A DNA stretch of 14,593 nt from Candidatus Acetothermia bacterium. GTDB lineage: Bacteria; Bipolaricaulota; Bipolaricaulia; RBG-16-55-9; DRXL01. The position numbers and the translations under genes were made by a program. Shown here piece after piece: positions 6,770-13,437 of this stretch. Where the stretch lies: contig JAPWVB010000026.1 of the NCBI GenBank assembly GCA_028275205.1, forward strand, positions 1 to 14,593, read 5' to 3'. The notes below the pieces were generated by a model, which did not search any database, was not told the origin of the DNA, and was given only the letters and a program-made list of their open reading frames with translations. How positions within the stretch are numbered: the first letter of the stretch is position 1; every line of letters starts with the position of its first letter.

Positions 6770-6799
6770 ATGATATAATCTGTTCACAAGGGCTGTCAA
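6770..6799 (-). promoter_or_regulatory. Promoter of the cupin-menA-CPBP operon
   Basis: On the minus strand a perfect TTGACA (6794-6799) is followed after 18 bases by TATCAT (6770-6775), five of six matches to the -10 consensus. The predicted start is near 6763, leaving a leader of about 28 bases with the GGGTGAG ribosome site. It overlaps the oppositely directed promoter of the DUF3105 gene. Confidence 0.7.
6771..6779 (+). promoter_or_regulatory. Extended -10 promoter of the DUF3105 gene
   Basis: TG at 6771-6772, one base, then a perfect TATAAT at 6774-6779: an extended -10 element. The -35 region (6751-6756, TGCACG) is weak, as is common with extended -10 promoters. The predicted start is near 6786, just before an AAGGG at 6788-6792 that can serve the ATG at 6803. 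Confidence 0.7.
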
Positions 6800-6802
6800 C
6801 TT

Positions 6803-7438
6803 ATGTTCTCGTGGAATCCGCAAAGGCGCGGCCCTATGGCCGTCCCACGCAAGCGCGCAGCGCAGCGGAATGCTTTCTCGGTGAAGCTGCGGCGCTGGGG
6901 CATCCTCGGGGGGCTTGCGGCCGCGGCTGTGGGGCTAGGGGGCTGGGCCATCTACGCTGTGTATTTCGCCAAGCCCGGTGTCGCCATCCCCATCCAGCAG
7001 CCCAGCGACTATCAGTTACGGCTCGGGGAGACGGTAAGCTATAACTCCGTGCCTCCCACGTCGGGGCCTTACGCGGGAGCCACGACCGATTGGGGGATTC
7101 ACGATCGTCCCATCCCCAACGAGATCCAAGTACACATGCTGCGGCTTGGGGGGGTATTAGTGCAGTATCGGCCTCGGGAGAGCCCCGTGCTCGATGACCC
7201 TGTGGCCGAGGGCCTCAAAAGACTGATTGGGCGGCTGAGGACCGAAAACTTTGAGGGATACTGCAAGGTGATCGTCGCGCCCTATCCGTTGCTGCCCAAG
7301 AAGATCGCGCTGACGGCCTGGGGGAGGCTCGACCTCTTCGACGCTCAGGAGATCACCCCGGAGGTCGAGCGGAGGATCGTTCGCTTCTTGGATAGACTGA
7401 TAGATGCGTATAATCCGGAGCGAGCCCCATGCCCGTAG
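6803..7438 (+). CDS. Membrane-anchored DUF3105-family protein
   Basis: 211 residues. A basic N-terminus (residues 7-31) precedes one hydrophobic helix at about 32-55, so the protein is probably anchored with its C-terminal domain outside the membrane. The domain matches DUF3105: YNSVPPTSGP at 80-89, WGIHDRPIP at 97-105 and VHMLRLGGVLVQYRP at 110-124. In family members I remember, the last motif usually reads LEHGG; here Glu and His are replaced by Arg and Leu, so a possible functional His is missing. DUF3105 has no established function. The start at 6803 fits the AAGGG at 6788-6792; an in-frame ATG at 6836 would give a 200-residue protein that still keeps the helix. It is 49 bases upstream of argS. 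Confidence 0.85.
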   Translation: MFSWNPQRRGPMAVPRKRAAQRNAFSVKLRRWGILGGLAAAAVGLGGWAIYAVYFAKPGVAIPIQQPSDYQLRLGETVSYNSVPPTSGPYAGATTDWGIHDRPIPNEIQVHMLRLGGVLVQYRPRESPVLDDPVAEGLKRLIGRLRTENFEGYCKVIVAPYPLLPKKIALTAWGRLDLFDAQEITPEVERRIVRFLDRLIDAYNPERAPCP

Positions 7439-7439
7439 A

Positions 7440-7475
7440 CAGTTCGGAGTTTGACAGTTTGTCAGTTCTTCAGTT
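7440..7475 (+). repeat. Short CAGTT repeats in the argS leader
   Basis: CAGTT occurs at 7455-7459, 7463-7467 and 7471-7475 with an exact 8-base period, and once more at 7440-7444. TGACA and TGTCA (7452-7464) can also form a 5-bp hairpin. The tract lies between the DUF3105 gene and the strong GGGAGGAG site of argS. It may be slippage-derived filler; no regulatory class such as a T-box is recognisable. Confidence 0.4.
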
Positions 7476-7487
7476 GATGGGAGGAGT

Positions 7488-9263
7488 ATGTTGCGGGAGC
7501 TCGTGCGTGCAAGACTGCAAGAAGCCATCCAGCGGCTTTATGGGATCTCCGACCAGATTCCATCGGGACTGATCACCGTGCCGGAGAAGCCCGAATTTGG
7601 GGATCTCTCCAGCACGGTAGCATTCGCGCTCAAGGAGAAGCTCAAGAAAGCCCCACGGCAAATCGCCGAAGAGATCGTCGCTGCCATTGAGCAGAGTCCA
7701 TTTGAGAGAGTGGAGATTGCCGGGCCGGGGTTCATCAACTTCTTCTTCAAGCCGGAGACGATCCATCAAGCCCTCAGAGAGATCCTCGCGCAGGGGAGTG
7801 AGTATGGGAAGCTGAGCGTTGGGCGGGGCAAACGCGCCCAAGTCGAGTTCGTGAGCGCCAACCCCACCGGACCACTCACGGTGGGGCACTGCCGCCAAGC
7901 GGTGCTCGGAGATGTTATTTCGAGACTCTTAGAGAACGCGGGCTACGACGTGACGCGAGAGTATTACTACAACGACGCTGGACGGCAGATGAAGCTTCTG
8001 GGCGAGTCCGTGCGGGCACGCTACGTGGAGCTCCTTGGCAAGCCCTCGAATTTCCCCGAAGATGGCTATCACGGGGAGTATATCTACGAGATCGCCCGGA
8101 AGATCGAGCAGCACTACGGCGATCAGTGGGAGGGCGCCAGCGTCGAGCAGTTCACCGAATTTGCCGAGAGGGAGCTCTTTGCGGAGATCAAGCGTACGCT
8201 CAGTCGGCTCTTCCGCAGGCCACCTGAGCGCGTCTTCGACGTCTACTACAACGAGAGCTGGCTGTATGACTTACCCAACTTCTCCCCTCCCTCTTCAGGG
8301 GAGGGGCAGGGGGAGAGGTTAATATTTGTGACCAATCAGACGCTCTTGCAGTGGCTGCGCGAGCTCGATCTCGCCTACGAGAAAGACGGCGCGATCTGGT
8401 TCAAAGCGACGGCCCTCGGTCGCCCGCAAGACAGGGTGCTGGTACGCAGTCACACTGGCGAGCCGACATACCGGCTTCCTGACATGGCCTATCATGCCAA
8501 CAAGCTCTTGCGTGGCTTTGATCTCATCATAGACATCTTCGGGGCCGATCACCAGGAGACGTACCAGGACGTGCTCGCGGCGGTGCGTGCGTTGTGGGAG
8601 GGCGGAAAACTCCCCAAAGAGTGCAACCCCGACAAGATTCGCGTGCTCATCCATCAATGGGTGAATCTGCTGCGCGGCGGCCAGCCGGTCAAGATGTCCA
8701 AGCGCATGGCCACCTTCGTCACTATAGACGAGCTCATTGACGAGCTCAAGAGCACAGTCGAGCTCGCCCCCGGCCAGGGCGAAGCCGCGCGCGAAGACTT
8801 CGCCGTAAATGTCGTGCGATACTTTCTGCTGATGCGTAGCGCGGACTCCCACGTCAACTTCGACTTAGATTTAGCCAAGCAGCAGTCCAAGGACAACCCC
8901 GTCTACTACGTGATGTATGCGTACACGCGGATCAAGAGCATTTTGGAGAAGTTGGAGGCAGAGCCAACGAAGAGCGCCGAGCTTCAGCTTCTGAACGCCC
9001 ACGAGGAACTTGCACTCATCAAGAAGCTCGACGAGTTCCCGCAGATTGTCGCTGATGCCACGGAGCACCTGGCCCCGCACTTTCTCGCCAGTTACGCGCA
9101 CGAGCTGGCCGGGCTCTTTCATGATTTTTACGAGAGGCACCGCGTGCTCGACGAGGCCAATCCCGCTCTGTCGCAAGCGAGACTAGGGCTCTGTCGCGCG
9201 GTGCAGATCATCTTCGAAAGAACGTTTGCACTCTTGGGGCTTGTGGCCCCAGAAAGGATGTAG
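7488..9263 (+). CDS. argS: Arginyl-tRNA synthetase
   Basis: Class I aminoacyl-tRNA synthetase charging tRNA-Arg with arginine in the cytoplasm, 591 residues. The N-terminal Add-1 domain covers about 1-110. The class I motif region is ANPTGPLTVGHCRQAVLGD (125-143); its first His (HxGH) is replaced by Thr131 while Gly133 and His134 remain. KMSKR is intact at 402-406. The all-alpha anticodon-binding domain occupies about 460-591. Residues 264-279 (NFSPPSSGEGQGERLI) replace the short loop usually found after the ESWLYD motif. They are encoded by a GC-rich palindrome inserted in frame. The ATG follows GGGAGGAG at 7479-7486, rather close. ftsY follows with no gap. Confidence 0.96.
   Translation: MLRELVRARLQEAIQRLYGISDQIPSGLITVPEKPEFGDLSSTVAFALKEKLKKAPRQIAEEIVAAIEQSPFERVEIAGPGFINFFFKPETIHQALREILAQGSEYGKLSVGRGKRAQVEFVSANPTGPLTVGHCRQAVLGDVISRLLENAGYDVTREYYYNDAGRQMKLLGESVRARYVELLGKPSNFPEDGYHGEYIYEIARKIEQHYGDQWEGASVEQFTEFAERELFAEIKRTLSRLFRRPPERVFDVYYNESWLYDLPNFSPPSSGEGQGERLIFVTNQTLLQWLRELDLAYEKDGAIWFKATALGRPQDRVLVRSHTGEPTYRLPDMAYHANKLLRGFDLIIDIFGADHQETYQDVLAAVRALWEGGKLPKECNPDKIRVLIHQWVNLLRGGQPVKMSKRMATFVTIDELIDELKSTVELAPGQGEAAREDFAVNVVRYFLLMRSADSHVNFDLDLAKQQSKDNPVYYVMYAYTRIKSILEKLEAEPTKSAELQLLNAHEELALIKKLDEFPQIVADATEHLAPHFLASYAHELAGLFHDFYERHRVLDEANPALSQARLGLCRAVQIIFERTFALLGLVAPERM
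8277..8320 (+). repeat. Palindromic repeat inserted in frame within argS
   Basis: The outer arms AACTTCTCCCC (8277-8287) and GGGGAGAGGTT (8310-8320) are inverted repeats matching at 10 of 11 positions. Inside, CCCCTCCC (8284-8291) can alternatively pair perfectly with GGGAGGGG (8299-8306). The base composition, almost all C then all G, differs sharply from surrounding argS. It adds about 15 codons (Ser/Pro/Gly/Glu-rich) without breaking the frame. It resembles the C-rich/G-rich palindromes dispersed in many bacterial genomes; no second copy lies in this window. Confidence 0.7.
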
Positions 9264-10181
9264 ATGAGCTGGTTCCAGCGACTCAAGGACGGGCTGAAGA
9301 AGACCAAAGAGCAGCTCGCGGGGCGGCTCGCCCAGGCCCTCCAGCCGGGGCGGCGCCTCGACGACGCCGTGCTCAGCGAGCTCGAAGAGATCTTAATCAC
9401 GGCCGACGTCGGCGTGGACGCAACGCTCGAGATCGTGCAGACCCTCAAAGCGCGCGCGGCGGCGCGGGGCGTGCAGGACTCTGCAGAAGTCATGGAGCTG
9501 CTCAAGGAGATTCTCAAAGAGCGCCTGCGTCCCGCCGAAGGAGCCCTCAATCTCAGAATAGATGATCAACCCACGGTCTTCTTAATCTTGGGGGTGAACG
9601 GCTCGGGCAAGACGACGACGATCGCCAAGCTCGCCCAACACTTACGCGATGACTTTGGCAAGCGCACGATCATCTTTGCCGCGGGGGACACGTTTCGCGC
9701 GGCAGCCATTGAGCAACTGGGGATTTGGGCGGAGCGCGTCGGGGCGCAGCTGGTGGCGCACCGTCCGGGGGCAGATCCCTCAGCCGTGGCGTTCGACGCC
9801 GTGGAGCGCGCGCTGAAAGAGCGCGCCGATGCGCTCTTCATCGACACGGCGGGGCGCCTGCACACCAAGCACAATCTCATGGAAGAGCTCAAGAAGATCA
9901 ACAGAGTCGTGGAGAAGCGCCTGGGGCGGCCCATTGATGAACGACTCTTAGTCTTAGATGGCACGACGGGACAGAACGCGATCGCCCAAGCGAAGCTCTT
10001 CCACGAGGCTGTTTCGGTGACGGGGATCGTGGTCACGAAGTTGGACGGCACGGCCAAGGGCGGGGCGGTCATCCAGATCGCCAGCGAGCTGAAGCTGCCC
10101 ATCAAGCTGATCGGCGTGGGCGAGCGCGCCGACGACTTAAGAGAGTTCAAAGCCGAAGAGTTCGTCGAGGCGCTGCTGTAA
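9264..10181 (+). CDS. ftsY: Signal recognition particle receptor FtsY
   Basis: SRP-type GTPase that docks signal recognition particle with its nascent chains at the membrane and hands them to the translocon. It has 305 residues, only the N and G domains: the N domain is about 1-90 and the long acidic A domain of E. coli is absent, as in many bacteria. GTPase motifs are complete: GVNGSGKTT (110-118), the insertion-box DTFRAAA (142-148), DTAGR (194-198), TKLDG (258-262) and GVGE (284-287). The N-terminus MSWFQRLKDGLKKTKEQ is amphipathic and suited to membrane contact. Ffh is excluded by the missing M domain. Its ATG immediately follows the argS TAG, with AAAGGA seven bases upstream inside argS, so it is co-transcribed and probably coupled. 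Confidence 0.97.
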   Translation: MSWFQRLKDGLKKTKEQLAGRLAQALQPGRRLDDAVLSELEEILITADVGVDATLEIVQTLKARAAARGVQDSAEVMELLKEILKERLRPAEGALNLRIDDQPTVFLILGVNGSGKTTTIAKLAQHLRDDFGKRTIIFAAGDTFRAAAIEQLGIWAERVGAQLVAHRPGADPSAVAFDAVERALKERADALFIDTAGRLHTKHNLMEELKKINRVVEKRLGRPIDERLLVLDGTTGQNAIAQAKLFHEAVSVTGIVVTKLDGTAKGGAVIQIASELKLPIKLIGVGERADDLREFKAEEFVEALL

Positions 10182-10213
10182 TTGATTATGTGGCCGGGCT
10201 TGAGGCTATGATG

Positions 10214-10219
10214 TAGAAT
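10214..10219 (+). promoter_or_regulatory. -10 box for the vapBC-nnr genes (leaderless)
   Basis: TAGAAT, five of six matches, ends seven bases before the ATG of the antitoxin gene. The predicted transcription start is therefore at or next to the start codon, and there is no Shine-Dalgarno in the gap. The -35 is not convincing; read-through from ftsY is an alternative. Confidence 0.45.
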
Positions 10220-10226
10220 ACGATGT

Positions 10227-10478
10227 ATGATTCGCAAGCAGATCTATATAGAGCGCCGTCATGAGGATCAACTCAAGCGCCTTGCCCGGCAACTGGGGTG
10301 CAGTGAGGCCAAGCTCATCCGTCAGGCCCTTGATTGCTCTTTAGGGAGTAGCGTGGTTTCTCCTGATCTTAGGGCGTGGAGGCGAGAGAAAGCGTTCATT
10401 CGGAGGCTCATAGCTCAAGGCCCTCTCGCAGGTCGTCGGCGATGGACGCGAGATGAGCTCTACGAAGATGAGGCCTAA
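10227..10478 (+). CDS. Ribbon-helix-helix antitoxin, VapB-like
   Basis: 83 residues. The N-terminal 40 residues have the ribbon-helix-helix pattern: a short strand (MIRKQIYIER), then helix A (HEDQLKRLARQLG), a turn and helix B (SEAKLIRQALDCSL). This fold dimerises and binds operator DNA. The C-terminal half is basic then acidic (RRRWTRDELYEDEA) and is expected to wrap around the toxin. The neighbouring PIN-domain gene, two bases after its stop or overlapping it, makes this a type II toxin-antitoxin pair that probably represses its own promoter. The RHH subfamily is not decided. Confidence 0.82.
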   Translation: MIRKQIYIERRHEDQLKRLARQLGCSEAKLIRQALDCSLGSSVVSPDLRAWRREKAFIRRLIAQGPLAGRRRWTRDELYEDEA

Positions 10479-10479
10479 G

Positions 10480-10923
10480 ATGGCCCCTCCCTTGAACTTT
10501 TTCATTGATACGAATGTGCTCGCTTACGCGTATGACCGATCTGAACCGGATAAGCAAGCGCGCGCTCTCGCAGTACTCGATCAGCTTGTCGGGATGAGCG
10601 CGTTGAGCACCCAAGTGCTGGGGGAGCTGTTCATTGTGCTCACACGCAAGCTGCACAAGCCCTTCCCCCCAAAGATTGCCAGGGAGCGCGTAGAGAACTA
10701 TCTTCGGGCGTGGACGATCCTCCCTATAACACCTATGATTGTCCAGGAGGCAGTACGTGGAGTGCTAGCGCATGGCTTCAGCTACTGGGATGCCCAGATC
10801 TGGGCCACAGCGCGGCTCAATCAGATCCCTATAGTGCTGAGCGAAGACTTCGCTCACGGGCGGCGGATCGAAGGGGTACGCTTCTTGAATCCATTTCTGC
10901 CAGAGGTTGAGCTCCCCTTATGA
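10480..10923 (+). CDS. PIN-domain ribonuclease toxin, VapC-like
   Basis: 147 residues from the chosen start. The PIN nuclease acidic residues are visible: Asp10 in FFIDTNVLAYAYD, Glu49 in TQVLGELF, Asp104 in SYWDAQIWATA and Asp123 in LSEDF. This fits a Mg-dependent ribonuclease toxin, often cutting tRNA or rRNA; the target cannot be read from sequence. The ATG at 10480 has GAGG six bases upstream and starts one base after the antitoxin stop; in-frame ATGs at 10453 and 10468 would overlap the antitoxin and lack a site. Its stop overlaps the nnr start by four bases, so toxin and nnr translation are linked. Confidence 0.88.
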   Translation: MAPPLNFFIDTNVLAYAYDRSEPDKQARALAVLDQLVGMSALSTQVLGELFIVLTRKLHKPFPPKIARERVENYLRAWTILPITPMIVQEAVRGVLAHGFSYWDAQIWATARLNQIPIVLSEDFAHGRRIEGVRFLNPFLPEVELPL

Positions 10924-12467
10924 AAGTCCTCACCGGATCGCAGATGGCCGAGCTCGATCGCCAAGCGATAGAGCGCCTTGGCATCCCCAGCTTGGTGCTC
11001 ATGGAGATGGCCGGACGCGCCGTCACCGAAGAGCTCTGCACGCGATTTCCCGATATCGCCCACAAGAAGATCGTAGTTATCATTGGGAAGGGGAACAACG
11101 GCGGCGACGGCTTGGTCGTGGCCCGCAGCTTGATTGATCTCGGGGCTGCCGTCGAAGTCCATGCGCTCTGTGCCCCCAAAGAGTTCTCGGAGGAGACGCG
11201 CCACCAAGCTGAGCTTTTAAATAAGCTTGGGATCACCCTGAAACACCATACCAAGCCTCACGATATGCGCGCGCTGGCGCGAGCCCTCGCAGACGCGGAG
11301 CTCGTCGTGGATGGGCTCTTTGGCACGGGGTTTCGCGGCGCCGCCCAAGGGCTCGCCGCCGAAGCTATCGAGCTCATCAATCTCAGCTCGGCGTTCGTCT
11401 GCGCGATTGATATTCCCTCCGGGGTGGAGGCCGACACGGGGCACGTGCTGGGGCCGGCCGTCTACGCTGACCTGACGGTGACGTTTGCGCTGCCCAAGCT
11501 GGGATTGTTGCTCTACCCCGGACGCCAGTACGTCGGCGAGCTGGTCGTCAAGCCCATCGGGTATCCCCGCATGCTGATAGACCAGTATGCCAGCACGATG
11601 ACGCTTGTAGACGCAGGCTGGGTGCGCGAGCATCTGCCCAAGCGCGAGCCCTACAGCCACAAGGGCGACTACGGCAAAGTCTTGGTTATCGCGGGCTCGC
11701 GGGGGTACACGGGGGCGGCGGCGCTCTGTGCGGAAGCGGCGCTGCGCGCCGGGGCAGGATTGGTCTATCTAGCGGTGCCCGAAAGTCTGCTCATAGCTAT
11801 GGAAGCTAAGCTCACGGAGGTCATTAAGCTGGGCCTACCCGAGGAAGACGGATCGCTCGCGCCCGCGGCCATCGCGAAGATCTTCGAGATGCTCGAAGAC
11901 AAAGACGTGCTGATCGTGGGGCCGGGGCTGGGGCGCCACCCGCACACTGTTAAGACAGTGCGACAGCTTGTCGCCAAAGCTGACAAGCCGTTGGTCCTCG
12001 ATGCCGACGGGCTCAACGCCCTCGGCCCAGAGGCCAAGAAGATTCTCTCCCAGCGCACAGCCCCCACGGTGCTCACGCCTCATCCGGGGGAATTATCGCG
12101 GCTGATTGCCCAGGGCGTGGAGGAGATCGAGTCGGACCGCGTGGGCATTGCCCGCAAGACAGCTAAACAGCTCAACAGCGTGCTGGTGCTCAAGGGCGTC
12201 CCCACGGTGGTCGCGACCCCTGATGGGGAAGTTTTTATAAATTCTACGGGGAATTCGGGCTTAGCCAGCGGCGGCACCGGGGACGTGCTGACGGGCTGTC
12301 TTGGGGGCTTGCTGGCTCAGGGGCTTGACAGTATAACAGCAAGCGTTTGTGCTGTATATCTGCACGGGCGGGCCGCTGATCTTTTAAAGAGCGAGCTGGG
12401 CGAGCACGGCATGATCGCTTCTGATGTGCTGCGCGCATTACCCAGGGCGCTGCGGGAGTTCGAGTGA
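10920..12467 (+). CDS. nnr: Bifunctional NAD(P)H-hydrate epimerase / ADP- or ATP-dependent dehydratase
   Basis: Repair enzyme for NADHX and NADPHX, the hydrated, dead forms of NAD(P)H. The epimerase domain (NnrE, YjeF_N) interconverts R and S forms; the dehydratase domain (NnrD, ribokinase-like) restores NAD(P)H using ADP or ATP. Of 515 residues, 1-225 carry GKGNNGGDG (56-64), DGLFGTGFRG (131-140) and DIPSG (164-168). Residues 240-515 carry the dehydratase signatures: GPGLG (334-338), DADGLN (361-366), TPHPGE (386-391) and GNSGLASGGTGD (444-455) with catalytic Asp455. Fusion in this order is common in bacteria. The start overlaps the toxin stop (ATGA), and the nearest purine-rich site is about 13 bases away, so it probably depends on coupling. 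Confidence 0.96.
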   Translation: MKVLTGSQMAELDRQAIERLGIPSLVLMEMAGRAVTEELCTRFPDIAHKKIVVIIGKGNNGGDGLVVARSLIDLGAAVEVHALCAPKEFSEETRHQAELLNKLGITLKHHTKPHDMRALARALADAELVVDGLFGTGFRGAAQGLAAEAIELINLSSAFVCAIDIPSGVEADTGHVLGPAVYADLTVTFALPKLGLLLYPGRQYVGELVVKPIGYPRMLIDQYASTMTLVDAGWVREHLPKREPYSHKGDYGKVLVIAGSRGYTGAAALCAEAALRAGAGLVYLAVPESLLIAMEAKLTEVIKLGLPEEDGSLAPAAIAKIFEMLEDKDVLIVGPGLGRHPHTVKTVRQLVAKADKPLVLDADGLNALGPEAKKILSQRTAPTVLTPHPGELSRLIAQGVEEIESDRVGIARKTAKQLNSVLVLKGVPTVVATPDGEVFINSTGNSGLASGGTGDVLTGCLGGLLAQGLDSITASVCAVYLHGRAADLLKSELGEHGMIASDVLRALPRALREFE

Positions 12468-12473
12468 GATTTC

Positions 12474-12482
12474 TGCTATACT
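12474..12482 (+). promoter_or_regulatory. Extended -10 promoter before the miniprotein-tatD pair
   Basis: TG at 12474-12475, one base, then TATACT (12477-12482), a good extended -10 element starting seven bases after the nnr stop. There is no clear -35. The predicted start is about 12489, giving a leader of about 39 bases before the miniprotein ATG at 12528. Confidence 0.55.
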
Positions 12483-12527
12483 TTTGGGGATGCGCTATGA
12501 CTCCCAAGCAAAGCGAGGTATAGGGCA

Positions 12528-12641
12528 ATGTCTCCATCTGCACTCTGGCTCCTAGGCTTTCTGGTAGGGATGTTCCTGGTGGTCACTGTTATCGTGCTGC
12601 CCACGATCATCCGCGACTATCGCAAGCGCCATCAGAAATAA
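12528..12641 (+). CDS. 37-residue single-pass membrane miniprotein
   Basis: The frame reads MSPSALWLLGFLVGMFLVVT, then VIVLPTII and a basic tail RDYRKRHQK, ending at TAA 12639-12641. One hydrophobic helix (about residues 5-28) with a positively charged C-terminus predicts an outside N-terminus and an inside C-terminus. A GAGGT nine bases before the ATG is a good ribosome site. The stop overlaps the tatD start by one base (TAATG), and tatD has no site of its own, both supporting real translation. An extended -10 promoter lies upstream. No family is recognised. It could assist a membrane complex or serve mainly to couple ribosomes into tatD. Confidence 0.65.
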   Translation: MSPSALWLLGFLVGMFLVVTVIVLPTIIRDYRKRHQK

Positions 12642-13396
12642 TGCTCATTGACAGTCACGCCCATCTCGACAGCCCTCAGTTTGACCCCGATCGCGAGCAC
12701 GTCGTGCGGCGCGCTCTGGAGGCCAACGTCAAGATTATCTCTATCGCCACGGACGTCCCGTCGAGTCACAAGACGCTCGAGATCGCGCGCAAGTACGAGC
12801 TGCGCTGCGCCGTCGGGGTCCATCCCCACGAGGCCGAGCAGTTCTCTGAAGAAGAGACGTTAGCACAGCTGCGCCGGCTGTGCGCTGAGCCCGAAGTCGT
12901 CGCCGTGGGCGAGATCGGCTTAGATTATTTTAAAGAGTACGCGCCGCGCTCAGCGCAGCAGCGGGCATTTCGGGCACAGCTAGCCATCGCCCAAGAGCTT
13001 CACAAGCCCGTGGTCATCCATCTGCGCGATGCGGCCGAAGATCTCCTTCAGATTCTCAAAGAGCACCCTGGGGTGCGCGGCGTGGTGCACAGCTTCACAG
13101 GCGATTGGGCGTTAGCGCAAGAACTGCTCGATCTGGGGATGTATCTCTCAGTAAACGGGATCGTGACGTTTGAGAAGTCTCACGTGCTGCGCGAGACGGT
13201 GGCGAAGATTCCCATAGAAAGACTATTACTCGAGACGGACTGCCCGTATTTGGCTCCCGTGCCCTTGCGAGGCAAGTGCAACGAGCCGAGTTTTGTGCGC
13301 TATGTCGCCCAAACCGTCGCGCAGATCAAGAAGCTCTCTTTCGAAGAGATCGCCCAAGCGACGACACGAAACGCCCAAGAGCTCTTTGGGCTTTGA
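12641..13396 (+). CDS. tatD: TatD-family metal-dependent DNase
   Basis: Hydrolase of the TatD/YcfH amidohydrolase-fold family, linked to DNA repair and 3'-5' exonuclease activity; 251 residues, normal length. Metal ligands and signatures are all present: DSHAHLD (4-10, with His6 and His8), GVHPH (59-63), GEIGLDY with Glu91, VIHLRDA with His127, HSFTG with His150, and ETDCPYLAP with Asp200. Its ATG overlaps the miniprotein stop and has no Shine-Dalgarno, implying coupling. Its own stop codon lies inside the -35 box of the next promoter. YcfH and YjjV paralogues cannot be separated from TatD by sequence alone here. Confidence 0.95.
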   Translation: MLIDSHAHLDSPQFDPDREHVVRRALEANVKIISIATDVPSSHKTLEIARKYELRCAVGVHPHEAEQFSEEETLAQLRRLCAEPEVVAVGEIGLDYFKEYAPRSAQQRAFRAQLAIAQELHKPVVIHLRDAAEDLLQILKEHPGVRGVVHSFTGDWALAQELLDLGMYLSVNGIVTFEKSHVLRETVAKIPIERLLLETDCPYLAPVPLRGKCNEPSFVRYVAQTVAQIKKLSFEEIAQATTRNAQELFGL

Positions 13397-13421
13397 CGGA
13401 GTTGGGGTGTGGGATTATAAT
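13393..13421 (+). promoter_or_regulatory. Strong sigma70-like promoter for the mazEF-like pair
   Basis: TTGACG (13393-13398), exactly 17 bases, then TATAAT (13416-13421): 11 of 12 consensus matches, the best promoter in the window. The predicted start is near 13428, right at a GGTGAGG ribosome site (13428-13434) before the ATG at 13438. The -35 box contains the tatD stop codon (TGA 13394-13396). Confidence 0.8.
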
Positions 13422-13437
13422 CGCCTTGGTGAGGTCT

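Noticed and set aside
7451..7487. TTGACA at 7451-7456 as the -35 of an argS promoter
   Set aside because: No -10-like hexamer appears 16-18 bases downstream, where the ribosome site already begins.
10453..10479. Upstream ATGs for the PIN toxin (10453, 10468)
   Set aside because: They lie inside the antitoxin gene without a ribosome site; ATG 10480 has GAGG at good spacing and begins close to the first PIN motif.
12244..12543. Minus-strand open frame over the nnr end and the miniprotein region
   Set aside because: No ribosome site or promoter and mostly antisense to the conserved dehydratase signatures of nnr.
12490..12555. 21-codon frame starting ATGCGCTATGAC as a leader peptide
   Set aside because: It has no properly spaced ribosome site and nothing in its composition suggests a leader; the overlapping 37-residue frame is far better supported.
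13276..13437. N-terminal extension of the MazF-partner antitoxin
   Set aside because: It would lie within tatD and upstream of the strong promoter; ATG 13438 has a ribosome site.
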